This document shows positions 22,906 to 32,829 of a DNA stretch of 64,000 bases, in pieces (positions within the stretch are counted from its first letter, which is position 1; each line of letters starts with the position of its first letter). The DNA comes from Aradus depressus (Eukaryota > Arthropoda > Insecta > Hemiptera > Aradidae). Location of the stretch: NCBI GenBank assembly GCA_963662175.1, contig OY759215.1, positions 11,211,079-11,275,078 on the forward strand. Direction: 5' to 3'. The notes under the pieces were generated by a model. It saw nothing but the letters and a program-made list of their open reading frames with translations, was not told the DNA's origin and searched no databases. Position numbers and translations under genes: made by a program.

Positions 22906-23599
22906 TATTATTATTAATTTAAGATATTAATTTTTTATTATCACATGTTATTAAATAAAAGAAAATAAATAAGTGATTTTTAACATGACAAATACAATAT
23001 ATCTCTCCTACTGGATTCTTTTGATTAACTCAACATAACACAGCGATGGGTGTAATGTTAGGTTGAGCATGCCGTCCTTTATATGGAATCAAACCTCTAC
23101 TCTGGATGAGGCTCATTTCCACGAAAGAGCGCTCTGGTAGTAGGCATTATGACCTGGCAGTTAAAGCTCGGTCATGAGCCACTTATCAGATGGCAACAGG
23201 TTTGATATGTCTTTATACTTCTGGAATCTTTAATTGTCAATTTGTGGGAATGTTTGTTTGCATTGGGGAAAGAAAAGTGTATTGACGTAGAATCTTGGTA
23301 AGAGATGAGTCTGTCTAGATTGAAGGAGTCTTTGTATTGGAACTGCCTCACTTCACTTTATTTACATTGGTAAATTAAAGGCAAACATGGCATAGATGTT
23401 TCGTATGGTCGGAAAGAAAGGCAAGAGGCATATATTTGATTAGGATATGCCAACAGAAACCCGGAAGAGATGAAATTTCTCAGTGCCATGGGCTCCTAGG
23501 GATCAAAGTAAAATAATCAATAATTTGCGCAAATCCTGATAATATGAAGTTATAAATTCTTAGGAGCTCCGCCCGGGCAGTCTTCAGCCTCCAACACCG
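22893..23599. other. Non-coding stretch with a SINE fragment
   Basis: A plus-strand fragment of the common SINE is visible at about 23090-23180 ('gaaagagcgctctggtagta' and 'gctcggtcatgagcc'). Nothing else is recognised. Confidence 0.5.
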
Positions 23600-23750
23600 C
23601 ATGGACCCTATTAATTTTCAGCGAAATGAGTCGGCCTAATTGCCGATTGAGTTTTATCCCAAACGGTTGTTTTGCTTTGTAGGCAAAGCTAAAATGTAAT
23701 TGATTAATTCGTGTACATAGCCGGTGATTGACCGACGACTTTTTTTAGCT
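23600..23750 (+). repeat. Repeat B fragment
   Basis: Distal part only: 'attaattttcagcgaaatga' through 'attgattaattcgtgtacat' and 'gattgaccgacga'. Confidence 0.5.
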
Positions 23751-24124
23751 TACTTTTTTCTTGTGTTCAGATTGGTTTGACTCATTCTTGTTCGATATAT
23801 GAAGGTTGATCAAAAAGTTCTAGGACTATTCGGATTGCCCGCCAACGGAGCGTCGGAGAGCGGAATTTCATTTGAAGAAAACTTTTCGATGATCTTCTGA
23901 TGTATGGAGAGTTCCTTGTGACCCCATCCCTGTAATTCCCCTTCCGAGCTGTTCCGCAGTAGGTATGCCCGATTTACTTACATTAAGAAAAACTTTCGAT
24001 TGTTACAACACAATCTAACGAATTATTTGAATGAATTATTACCAGACTACCTGATGAAAATGGCAACCTCGAAAGCCGGCTCTGTGAGACGTCAGACTAT
24101 ATTTGATTTTGCAACCTGTCAATA
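23751..24124. other. Unassigned sequence
   Basis: A segment 'gttgatcaaaaagttctagg' near 23807 resembles ends seen in some mariner-type elements, but no partner end or transposase was found. Confidence 0.3.
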
Positions 24125-24345
24125 GATGTCGTCGTTATGGGGTTCTGCGTATACATACAAAATTTCGTGTTGATACATTCAATCTAACGGGGGTTATCGT
24201 TGTGTTCATAGACACGGGGACAGTTAAATTTTTTTTTTTGGAATCTGGGCGTCGAAAAACATGAAATTCCGAAGAAGCTCAACATATAATTTCTGGCCGA
24301 TTACAAAACTTCTTATACTTTGTATAGTTGAGGAAGTTACAATAC
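24125..24345 (-). repeat. Repeat B fragment, minus orientation
   Basis: Contains the reversed 'aaaacatgaaattccg' and opening modules, ending 'aacttcttatactttgtata'. The distal part is absent. Confidence 0.55.
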
Positions 24346-24377
24346 CTCAATTACAGGTCGTTCAGTAGTTATTGTAA

Positions 24378-24653
24378 CATGCCCGGGCTCATAATTACAA
24401 GGTCATATCGCCTACTACCAGAGAGCTCTTTCGTCGCTCTGGTCCACATGAGCCCGACTCTCCTGTGGTAGTCCTAAATTTTTCCTACCAAGGTTTATTC
24501 GCTTGGTATGGTACTTGACCATTGCTTAACGACCCATCCGAAAGAAGGCGTGCTCAAGGATTTTTCATCTCCCAAACAAAAAAACCTAAGAGCCTCGACC
24601 GGGTTTCGGACCCGCGATCTTGAGTACGCTACCTCTGAGCTACCAGCGCCTTC
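24378..24653 (-). mobile_element. tRNA-derived SINE
   Basis: Minus-strand copy of the common family from 'gcccgggctcataattacaa' to the head 'gagctaccagcgcc'. The B-box region ('gggtttcggacccgcgatct') has lost the TTCGAA core. Confidence 0.7.
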
Positions 24654-24705
24654 GATTAGTGATAGGTAAATATAACGTAAGATCGACTATCAGTTAGAAT
24701 CACTT

Positions 24706-24832
24706 TAATATGATTATATTTCTGATAGGGTGTATTGATATAATAATTGACATGAGTTGTAATAACACTTGAGATAGATACATATAAGTTTTATTACAAC
24801 TCATATCAATAAATCCTATCAGAAATATGATC
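24706..24832. repeat. Imperfect inverted repeat
   Basis: Arms 'atatttctgatagggtgtat' (near 24715) and 'aatcctatcagaaatatgat' (near 24811), plus an inner pair containing 'catgagttgtaataa' and 'ttattacaactcat'. Arms are about 45 bp with a 30-bp loop. Confidence 0.6.
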
Positions 24833-25039
24833 TTGTAGTGATAAATCCTGAAAGTGGATTTTACGTTGATTACGTTATCTCTGACAGCGGATAGATAATT
24901 CTTTTCCAAGTTTGTATTGTACCCTGGGGAATTTAGACCCAGCCTGCTTGTCGATATGTTATCAATTCAGACCTGAAAACAAAATTATATAGGTATTTAT
25001 GTAGGGGTTTATACCCCTCCAAAAAATAAAAACAAATTT

Positions 25040-25190
25040 CTGTCTGTCTGTGTGTGTGTGTGTGTATGTGTAACTGTGAACACGATAACTCTCGATAGAA
25101 TGAATGTATCGACACCTATTAATTTTCAGCAGAATCGTCCGAAGGGAATGTTAGGGGCTCAATTCGAAAACCTTCTATAATTACGTTAAT
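25040..25190 (+). repeat. Repeat B fragment
   Basis: The (tg)n-rich 'ctgtctgtctgtgtg' module followed by 'gataactctcgatagaatga'. Short and truncated on both sides. Confidence 0.55.
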
Positions 25191-25325
25191 TTACTTCTAT
25201 AGTTGCGTTGAAAATTGGTTGTGGTGTGAAATGAAATAGTGGGAAAAGATATTTTTCTATTTCCATGAGAAATCTCGTCCTACAACATCCTATAACACTT
25301 AACTGTCGTTATATAAATAATAATT

Positions 25326-25520
25326 TTTTTTTGGTCTCATGTTCGATGCAAATAAGCCATGTCACATTGTTATCTAATTATTTACGACATCCATGGCCCC
25401 GGGAGGGAGTTCTATCGACGAAATAAAAATCACTCCCGGACGGGATTCGAACCCGCAAACCATGGCTCCCAGACCACGCGACCAAAGTCCTACGCTCTAG
25501 CCCGCACGGCCACCATGGCT
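25326..25520 (-). mobile_element. Second SINE family, minus copy
   Basis: Minus-strand copy with T-rich tail at the left (25324-25331) and tRNA-like head at the right ('cgggattcgaacccgcaaac', 'ctagcccgcacggccacc'). It is close to full length. Confidence 0.75.
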
Positions 25521-26315
25521 CCCAAAACAGTACCCTTCGTTTTCATCTAAACGCCACAGTAAGCCATTGACTTTCTTGATGGGCCGCGTGTAGATATTTA
25601 GTTCCCACATCACCAAAAAAAAAATTAATATAATCATCTTATGATTTTTCGAACGAAAACGCAAACTGATATTCTCAGAAAAACGAGTGCACACCCAAGT
25701 TGTGCAGTGGATAATAATAGACAGGGCAATGTCAGTATGGCGGGATGAAGAATGAGCGCTTTCTGCTGATTCAGCCATTAATCTTACATAACTCTCTTCT
25801 AAATATATGTGATACTCTCTTCTTGGAGAAGACCCGGGAGAACACAAAGTGAGGGCTTACATAGTCGATATATGCTTCATGACATTTCGCTCAACAACTG
25901 AGGCAAACTTCTTTGCCAGGAGATCACTCTCTTCAGTTTCTTCGTAGGGTTTCTCTGATCAGGTGAGCGCGTAAACTAATTTCTTATGGAATTCCGTTAA
26001 CTTTTGTTAATTGAAGAAATTTACAATTTTTTGGGAAAGCTAAAAAAAAAGTAAAACAATTATGTCAACTTCTGATGAAAAAGTAAAATATTCATAACTT
26101 TTCTTTTTAAAAATGATTCTATCTATCAATTTTCATCAATTATGCCATTACTTCTCCAATACTTTTTTCTTCAATTAATTTCACAGTCACAACACTTGAC
26201 CCATTTTTCTGCTGTATCGTCTCGTTTGTCATTTAATGTCTTCTCACTTTTCTCTATAGTCTTTATCTGAATAAAACCGTAAACAAAGCCATGGTCAATC
26301 ACAAAATCCAATATC
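25521..26315. other. Unassigned non-coding sequence
   Basis: The minus frame 25497-25847 crosses the SINE head and has no domain. AT-rich sequence follows up to the LINE target site. Confidence 0.5.
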
Positions 26316-26328
26316 AATAACAACAGAA

Positions 26329-28206
26329 CTATGGCAGTGTGGCCTACAGCTCAGCTAGACCCACCGTCCTCCACATGTTAGACAGTATCCACCATACCGG
26401 AATCAGGATAGCTACTGGGGCCTTCCGCTCCAGCCCAACCCTGAGCTTGTGTGCAGACAGCGGGGTGCCCCCGCTCTCATACAGAAGGAGGAGACTCACT
26501 GTTTCCTACTATGCTAAAGTTCTGGCAAACCACAGTCATCCACTCAGAACTCGGTTCATCACCCCGTATGGACAGGAACCACCGAATCAACCCGATCCGA
26601 AATACATTCCCTTAAAAACTAGAGTTCTCAACGACTTGAAGTCTATGAAACTCCTGCTTCCTAACCTCCAACCTATCACCTACCACCCGACTGAGCCCTG
26701 GCTCCTACCACAACCTAAAGTAAATTTAACCCTTACCACCTCCATCAAATTATCCACCCCTCCATTATTTTATAAACAACGTTTTGGAGAAATAGTGAGT
26801 TCCTACACACCCTCCTGTAACATATTTACAGATGGCTCCAAGTCTCTGTCAGGTGTTGGATGCGCAGCTATTATTGACAATCGTCAATATAAATTCACCC
26901 TGTCACCCTACAGTTCAGTCTACTCTTCTGAACTTTTTGCTATATACAAAGCCCTAAGCATCGTAACAACTCATCACAAACGGATTGTTGTGTTTAGTGA
27001 CTCCCTCAGTGCAATCCTGGCCATCAGGCGGCCCTTTTCCTCGGAACTTCTTGTTATAGAAATACAGACCACCCTAAGAAGGCTCAAAAGAGAAAATTTT
27101 GAAGTGATCTTCTGTTGGATACCGGGACATAGCGGGATCCCCGGAAATACTTTAGCGGATTCTATGGCCAAACAGGCAACACTGGAGACTCCCAACTACC
27201 TGAAACTCCACTATAGAGATTACGTGAAGACAGCTCATCGACACATTCTGAACACATGGCAAGAGTGTTGGTTAGAGGTAGAAGACAACAAACTGAGGGA
27301 GATGAGGTGGGATGTGAGGTCGTGGAGCTCCTCTGCCAGGGAGTCTCGTCGTGAGGAGGTGGTGCTAACCAGACTGCGGATCGGCCACACTCGGCTCACC
27401 CACGGCTACCTTATGGCTAGAGAGGAGCCTCCTCTCTGCATTGTATGTAACGTTCGACTTACCATTAAACACATCTTCACAGAGTGCATCAGATACCAGG
27501 ATATATTGGCAACCCTCCACCTCCCGTACAACCTGGCAGAGCTCTTGGGCGACCATAGCACCTATTTAACGGCCCTTTTTTCGTTTTTAAAAAATAATAA
27601 CTTACTCCAATTAATATAATTTATTTTATCCTAACATATTTAGTAATATTTTTTATTTATTTATTATTATTATTATTTATTTATTTTTATTTTTTTTTTT
27701 TATTTTATTTTTTTTTTACATTTATCTATAGTTTTGACCTTGATTTTCATTTGAGATAATATATATACGAAACATGTAGCAGGAAGTGTATCAGCCTTCA
27801 ATTATCGCCGGTCCCCCGCGGCGGCCGGGGGGGGGATGGCGGGCGGGGGCTCTGTGTGGGGCACTGGGGGTGGCCTGGTGTGCGGATGGTGGCCGGACCG
27901 GGGGGCTTAGGCGGCGCCACCGGGTTCTCTGGACTGATACAGTCCCGGGCCTGGAGGATGTGGTCGGTGCCCATTACAAGCACATCCTCCTTATCAGGCC
28001 TCGCTTACTTCTCCAGGGCCCAAGCTCTTTGCCTATAGAGAGACACCTGGTTTCGCCGTTCCTTGTCCCTTGGTCTGGTTGGGACGCCCACTGGGTGCCC
28101 CCGGGTCCTGGACTGGGTTTCCGTCTGGCTCCCCTCTTCGTATCCCGCGGGGATCCGTTTTACTGTTACAGTACCTAGGCACTCATAACCAATATGGTTG
28201 ACATGC

Positions 28207-28258
<52 letters not shown>
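26329..28258 (+). mobile_element. 5'-truncated jockey-like LINE with target duplication
   Basis: A 1.9-kb retroposed copy. It starts abruptly inside the reverse transcriptase reading frame and ends in a poly(A) tail of 49 bases (28210-28258). The 13-bp direct repeat AATAACAACAGAA lies at 26316-26328 and 28257-28269. The 3' UTR includes an AT-rich block (27640-27730) and then a strikingly GC-rich block (27805-28160). These are the hallmarks of target-primed reverse transcription. The exact duplication and undamaged frame suggest it is recent. Confidence 0.92.
26330..27619 (+). CDS. LINE ORF2 C-terminal fragment: RT end and RNase H
   Basis: About 430 codons that open without a genuine start because the insertion is 5'-truncated. 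The first ~140 residues correspond to the region after the RT palm ('GIRIATGAFR', 'RRLTVSYYAKVL'). An RNase H domain follows (residues as counted from 26339): D165 in FTDGSKS, E198 in SSELFAIYKAL, D221 in VFSDSLSAI, and H264/D274 in GHSGIPGNTLADSMAKQA. A CX2CX7HX4C zinc motif lies at C367-C383. This layout is that of jockey-type LINE ORF2. No stops or frameshifts interrupt it, but it lacks endonuclease and RT catalytic parts and cannot work alone. Confidence 0.9.
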   Translation, partial: YGSVAYSSARPTVLHMLDSIHHTGIRIATGAFRSSPTLSLCADSGVPPLSYRRRRLTVSYYAKVLANHSHPLRTRFITPYGQEPPNQPDPKYIPLKTRVLNDLKSMKLLLPNLQPITYHPTEPWLLPQPKVNLTLTTSIKLSTPPLFYKQRFGEIVSSYTPSCNIFTDGSKSLSGVGCAAIIDNRQYKFTLSPYSSVYSSELFAIYKALSIVTTHHKRIVVFSDSLSAILAIRRPFSSELLVIEIQTTLRRLKRENFEVIFCWIPGHSGIPGNTLADSMAKQATLETPNYLKLHYRDYVKTAHRHILNTWQECWLEVEDNKLREMRWDVRSWSSSARESRREEVVLTRLRIGHTRLTHGYLMAREEPPLCIVCNVRLTIKHIFTECIRYQDILATLHLPYNLAELLGDHSTYLTALFSFLKNNNLLQLI

Positions 28259-28260
<2 letters not shown>

Positions 28261-28269
28261 ACAACAGAA

Positions 28270-28904
28270 TAGAAGCAATTATTATATAAAAAACTAAGAA
28301 ATAACTTCGCTGAGTGGAGACTTTTTACATTTCCGCGCATCCCTTACGAATTGCTTTTTTTTTGTTTTCGGTCGAATAGTAGGTTTTGCGTGGAGCAGGG
28401 GTTGACAAAATATTAATCCACATTAGAGTGAGTAACTATTTATTATTTTAAATTATTACACTCATAATGACTCTTCTAGCGTAGAAATTAAAGATGTTGT
28501 CATAGAAACAAAAGACGTCGTCTTCCCACTGCGACCAGAATTGGTTTTCAACGCAACAATTTCTACATCAGTGGCACATCTCACCTAATGAAACACTGTA
28601 CGATTCGGATGTGCCACTCATCATGACACAGTTGCGTTGAAATGGGTTGTGATGTGAAATGAAATAGTGGGAAAACATATTTTTTTATTTCCATGAGAAA
28701 TCTCGTCCTACAACATCCTAAAACACTCAACTGTCTTTATATAAATAATAATAGTTTGCTTAGTCAAAGAAAAAAAAAAAAAAACAGTCTTCACAACCAA
28801 ATACTGGAAAACTTGATCAATAAACACTGAAAATGAATATTTACTTCTTAACTTACTAATTGGTCACTATGCACTGATAAACAGCTGACTGACTCTCTCA
28901 ATCG

Positions 28905-28939
<35 letters not shown>

Positions 28940-29422
28940 CCTCTGAAATTGTAGAAAAGTGACACAGCATAGTCTTGGCGCCATTTTTCAAACATATATG
29001 AGGGACTTATGAAGACCCGTTGGAACAAGAATACACTAATTATTTTTGGCCAGTTATAACCATGTTACACTAAATTCCCTAAGTTCACCAAAAGTAGAGA
29101 CCTAATTTGAGAAATTATATGTACATTCATCTCATTTTTAGCTGATTATGAATAAGTGTCAGCTTGTTCAACACAGCGACCTCGAGTGTGAGACATAGTG
29201 AGGGACTGAGAATCGACCATTTTGAAAGAAATTTATTGATACAAGAACAAGGGTTAGAATGATAATAAATGATTGAAAAAGTTCCCTAGGCCATTCTTCA
29301 CCTCATGGAAAAAGAAAAAATTCCAAAAATACTATGACACCAGTCGCAAAGCACTAACTATATATAACATTCGGTAAATTATCATTGGTCAAATGTAATT
29401 GAACTTGAACCAGCCTCTCCAG
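28270..29422. other. Non-coding stretch
   Basis: No gene recognised. A (CT)n-(AT)n microsatellite lies at about 28904-28940. The 'gaaatgaaatagtgggaaaa' segment near 28652 also occurs near 25222, so a further low-copy repeat is present. Confidence 0.5.
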
Positions 29423-29617
29423 GCTTATTCACCTTAGGTAGTCTTTAACGAGACATGGAGTTCGTACAGGCTCCGGTCCATCGGTTTTTAATCCCATCCG
29501 AAGGACGGTGTGCTCAAGGTTTTTTCACCTTCCAGATAAAAAAACTGAGGACCTCAGCCGGTTCTTGGATCCGCGATCTTGTACTTAATAGACTAGCACT
29601 GAGCTACCCGTGCCCTC
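29423..29617 (-). mobile_element. Degraded tRNA-derived SINE
   Basis: Minus-strand copy retaining 'cccatccgaaggacggtgtg' and the head 'actgagctacccgtgccctc'. The 3' half is missing. Confidence 0.65.
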
Positions 29618-29689
29618 GCATAAAATGATTCTGCCTTTTGAACAAGACGTGAAAGCACATCAGGCCCAACTTCGTCAAAAACAACCGGA

Positions 29690-29960
29690 CACGAAAATCA
29701 GCCGTGGCCAAGCATGTGAGTGACTGCGAACATCAGATCCCTGTTTGACCAAACGAGGATTCTGGCTAGTGATGAGCAAAATCTGTCTTGGTCAAGACCA
29801 AGATACTGCTATGATTGCAAGACCATGACCAAGACTGCTATGCTCTCATGGCAGAGGTATTGAAATTATAAAAAAAACGGAAAATTTAAATAAATAAGAT
29901 AGATGGGTTTCGTCCGAGATGTGGTCAACGTTAAGAAGAAGAGGCCCGGGATCGAAGTCC
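29690..29960 (+). pseudogene. Possible Penelope-like GIY-YIG endonuclease remnant
   Basis: Two blocks in the right order resemble the GIY-YIG endonuclease of Penelope-like elements: 'KSAVAKHVSDCEHQI' near 29694-29738, and 'RGIEIIKKTENLNK' near 29852-29895 in another frame. Stops and frameshifts separate them, so this would be a decayed copy. The match is from memory of family patterns and is weak. Confidence 0.35.
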
Positions 29961-30229
29961 AACAAGGACCTCCGCGTGACGGTGGACTCATGAACTACGT
30001 CAGGGAAGCGAATGTTGGGATTGGTCAATGGTTGGACCATTTACTGAAGAACAGAGATGTGAACTGAGGACGCCACGTTCGAGGGGAGACCATCTGAGAT
30101 GTATTCCGCATTTATTATTGCCTCCTGAACGGACCAATCAGAAAATTACCCTAGACAAGTCAAGCAGTTCTTTGAAAAAAGATCTCCACAGTGAAGGTTG
30201 GGGCTATAGAAAGTAGACAGTGAGCCAAG

Positions 30230-30320
30230 AATAATGGACATGTCTCGAAATATTGTCCAAAAGAAAGACACCTCTGGGAAAAAGCAAACTTAATATCATC
30301 CCAGAGAAGCTTCAGAAAAA
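30230..30320 (+). repeat. Diverged arm of the foldback seen at 31040
   Basis: Shares 'cgaaatattgtc', 'gacacctctggga' and 'catcccagagaagcttcag' with the right arm of the large palindrome at 31370-31480. It is a second, older copy of that element. Confidence 0.5.
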
Positions 30321-30783
30321 CGAACATAAATGATTCAGTTCGTATAAATATATTTTTCTGTCCAGAATTCCGATGCTAAGGCCAATGCAAGGAAATTTTC
30401 AAAACCCAAGGTAGCAAAGTATGGACAGAGACGTGTGAGAACCCTTCACAGTCGACTACCGCGCCAGTGTACAGGGCAATCAGTTCTGTCTTTCCCTTCA
30501 TAAACTTGCTGAAGTCTTATTTTTCAACCCTATTTTCCGACTTCAATCAGTCATGACATTTATCACTCAATCTTTTCAACAGGTCAGTGGGGAAAAAAAT
30601 TAAAATTAAATTAATTCTCAGTTCTTTTGCACTGAACGTTAACTTGAAACAGAAATAATCTTCAAAATGATTTTGTAATGAATATAGAACTTCGAGACGA
30701 GAACTTTTGAAGTTTAGTCAGTGTACAAAATTATCACAAGCTATATCGATTGTTTAATGTATTAAATTAGTTACTGTGAATAA
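30321..30783. other. Unassigned sequence
   Basis: No repeat or gene recognised. Confidence 0.45.
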
Positions 30784-30985
30784 TGCCCGGGCTTTAACTG
30801 GTCATATCGTTTACCAGAACGCTCTTTCGTCGCTCTGGTGAACATAAGCCCGATTCTACTGTGTTTGTCTTAAATTTTAATTGTACCTGACATCACTTAA
30901 AGTCCCATCTGACGGACGGCGTCCTTAAGATTATTTTACCTCCCAGATAAAATAAACTGATGTTGGGTTTCGAATCGACGAATAA
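30784..30985 (-). mobile_element. Degraded tRNA-derived SINE
   Basis: Minus-strand copy with 'gcccgggctttaactggtca' at its 3' end and the 'cagataaaataaact' module. The B-box area is altered and the head is missing. Confidence 0.65.
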
Positions 30986-31039
30986 ATTATGATTGATAAG
31001 AATAGTGTTTATTGAATTGAATAATTATTATTTTATTTA

Positions 31040-31119
31040 TTAGTCTCCAAGAACGACACCTATAAATGTTTCCGCGAAATCGGCCGAAGGGATGGGAGGA
31101 ATCAAAGAGAGCTCAACTC

Positions 31120-31150
<31 letters not shown>

Positions 31151-31602
31151 ATAACTGCCGATTTAATGAATGTATCGTGTTTCTTAAACTTCTCTGGGAT
31201 GTTGAATTGTTGGTTTTTTCCGGCATTTCTTCCTGAGGTGTTTTTTTCTTTTTTCTGACAATATTTCGGGACACTTATGTATATTTGATGGGTGTTTTAC
31301 ACCTAGGGATATACGCATCCAGTAATACGGGACACTTACACGTCCCTTCTTTGACCAGAAGAAGGGACGTGTAAGTGTCCCGAAATATTGTCAAAAAAAA
31401 AAAAAAAAAAAAAGACAACTCTGGAAGAAATGCCGGAAAAAACCAACAATTCAACATCTCAGAGAAGTTTAAGAAACACCATACATTCATTAAATCGGCA
31501 GTGATTAGGGAGTTTTTTGAGTTGAGCTCCATCTGATTCCTTCCATCCCTTCGGCCGATTTCGCGGAAACATTTATAGGTGTCGTGTCCTTGGAGACTAA
31601 TA
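31040..31602. repeat. Large palindrome (about 560 bp)
   Basis: The left arm starting 'ttagtctccaagaacgacac' is mirrored by the right arm ending 'gtccttggagactaa'. Successive blocks match in inverted order: 'gcgaaatcggccgaaggg', 'gccgatttaatgaatg', 'gtttcttaaacttctctggg', 'tttttccggcatttcttcc', 'gacaatatttcgggacactt'. The centre (31328-31383) has its own hairpin around 'gggacgtgtaagtgtcccg'. The outer part of each arm is repeat B sequence, the inner part another element. A 29-base C tract sits in the left arm only. An inverted duplication or a foldback insertion with target inversion would explain it. Confidence 0.75.
31122..31150 (+). repeat. C tract of 29 bases
   Basis: Uninterrupted C run inside the left arm of the palindrome. 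The right arm has ordinary repeat B sequence at the mirrored place, so the tract expanded or was inserted after the duplication. Confidence 0.85.
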
Positions 31603-31689
31603 ATAATAATAGGGGGGAGGGAGAGCAAAAACTCTATTGAATTATTCGTTCTGAGGAAGTTCATAGCCTTTGATTCATTGGAAAATCAA

Positions 31690-32179
31690 ATGTCTGCATT
31701 TACTCACTAAGCCCTGAACTTTTCGGAGTTTAGAGTTCCTCAGTAGACCAGTGCACAGCAAACTGAATGTGTCTCTTACAGTGTATTGTTGGAAGGCTGG
31801 TTGCAACTCTTCACGGAGTTGTGAGTTTCAGTGTGTTGCAGTTCCAGTTCTAGCTAGTTCTCAACTAGATGAGGACTGTGTGGAGCTGGTCGGACGCAGC
31901 TGGTTCCACAGTACTATCTGTCTAGTCTGCCTAGACTAACTCTCTGCATCCTCATTTCAACTTAGAATAGTTATCAACTATTGGACCAAGTGACCACCAT
32001 TCCTAGTAAAGACAACAGATAATAAATAATTTAATCGTGAGTAAAAAAGTTCAGATCTCGAAACACTTCCTAAAAAATATTATATAATAATAATAATTTT
32101 TATTTCCGTTATACCATAATATGGTAATAGGATACGTCATATTATTACATTAAGATAGCTTATAATTTAGATACTTAAA
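31690..32179. other. Unassigned sequence
   Basis: A CT/TG-rich block at 31730-31960, unlike its AT-rich surroundings, has an open frame (31751-31939) without motif. It could be part of an LTR but no second copy was found in the window. Confidence 0.35.
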
Positions 32180-32395
32180 CGATAGTTAGGTGTCGTCCTT
32201 AGGGGGTTCTAGATACACATGTAAAATTTCGTGTCGATCCATTCATTGTATCGGGAGTGGTCGTGTTCAAACATTTGGATATAAACATTTTTGGAATCAG
32301 GAGCTTGGAAAAAAACAAGAAATTCTGTAGAAAACTACAAGTCAAATTTTTGACATTGCATAACTTCCCCTATACTTTGAATAGCTGAGGAAAAT
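32180..32395 (-). repeat. Repeat B fragment, minus orientation
   Basis: From 'taggtgtcgtccttaggggg' to 'taacttcccctatactttga'; about 215 bp of the opening half of the family. Confidence 0.6.
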
Positions 32396-32829
32396 GCTTG
32401 ATTACGGTAAATTTACACCTTTGTACATAAAAGCCGGTTAATTGGACATCCGGATAATGGAATGTGGTGTTAGGATGTACTGTTTACAATGGTTGGTGTG
32501 GTGGTTTGAGATCCTTTAGGTGTGCCGCTGTGTGGCTCTGATAACAAACACTGCCTAGTTACGGCCAAGTCGAGGGGAGTGTGCACAAACAGAGTTTGGG
32601 GGAGGCTGCGGGAGCTAACTATGTTTGCTGTGTGCACATCAACATGAACATGAACATGGGTCGGGGGGTAGATATTCCACACACGTTCTTCGGATGCCAC
32701 ACCAAGAAGTGTTAGCTACCCCACACAGCCACCGCCACATGAAAGAATTAATAAAAATGTTCTGTCTCAGGCAGGAGAATCCGAAGTATTTCAGAAGGCG
32801 GCAAGACGCCCTCCTTTTGAAGTTTTTTA
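32396..32829. other. Unassigned sequence of higher GC
   Basis: Frames on both strands (32470-32700, 32625-32876, 32639-32905) mirror each other and show no domain. Not called as genes. Confidence 0.4.

Noticed and set aside
27786..28178. 130-aa Gly/Trp-rich frame
   Set aside because: It covers the GC-rich 3' UTR of the LINE. Three frames on both strands are open there because GC-rich DNA has few stops.
31275..31664. 129-aa minus frame
   Set aside because: It spans the palindrome and repeat B and contains a poly-Phe run from the A tract; no domain.
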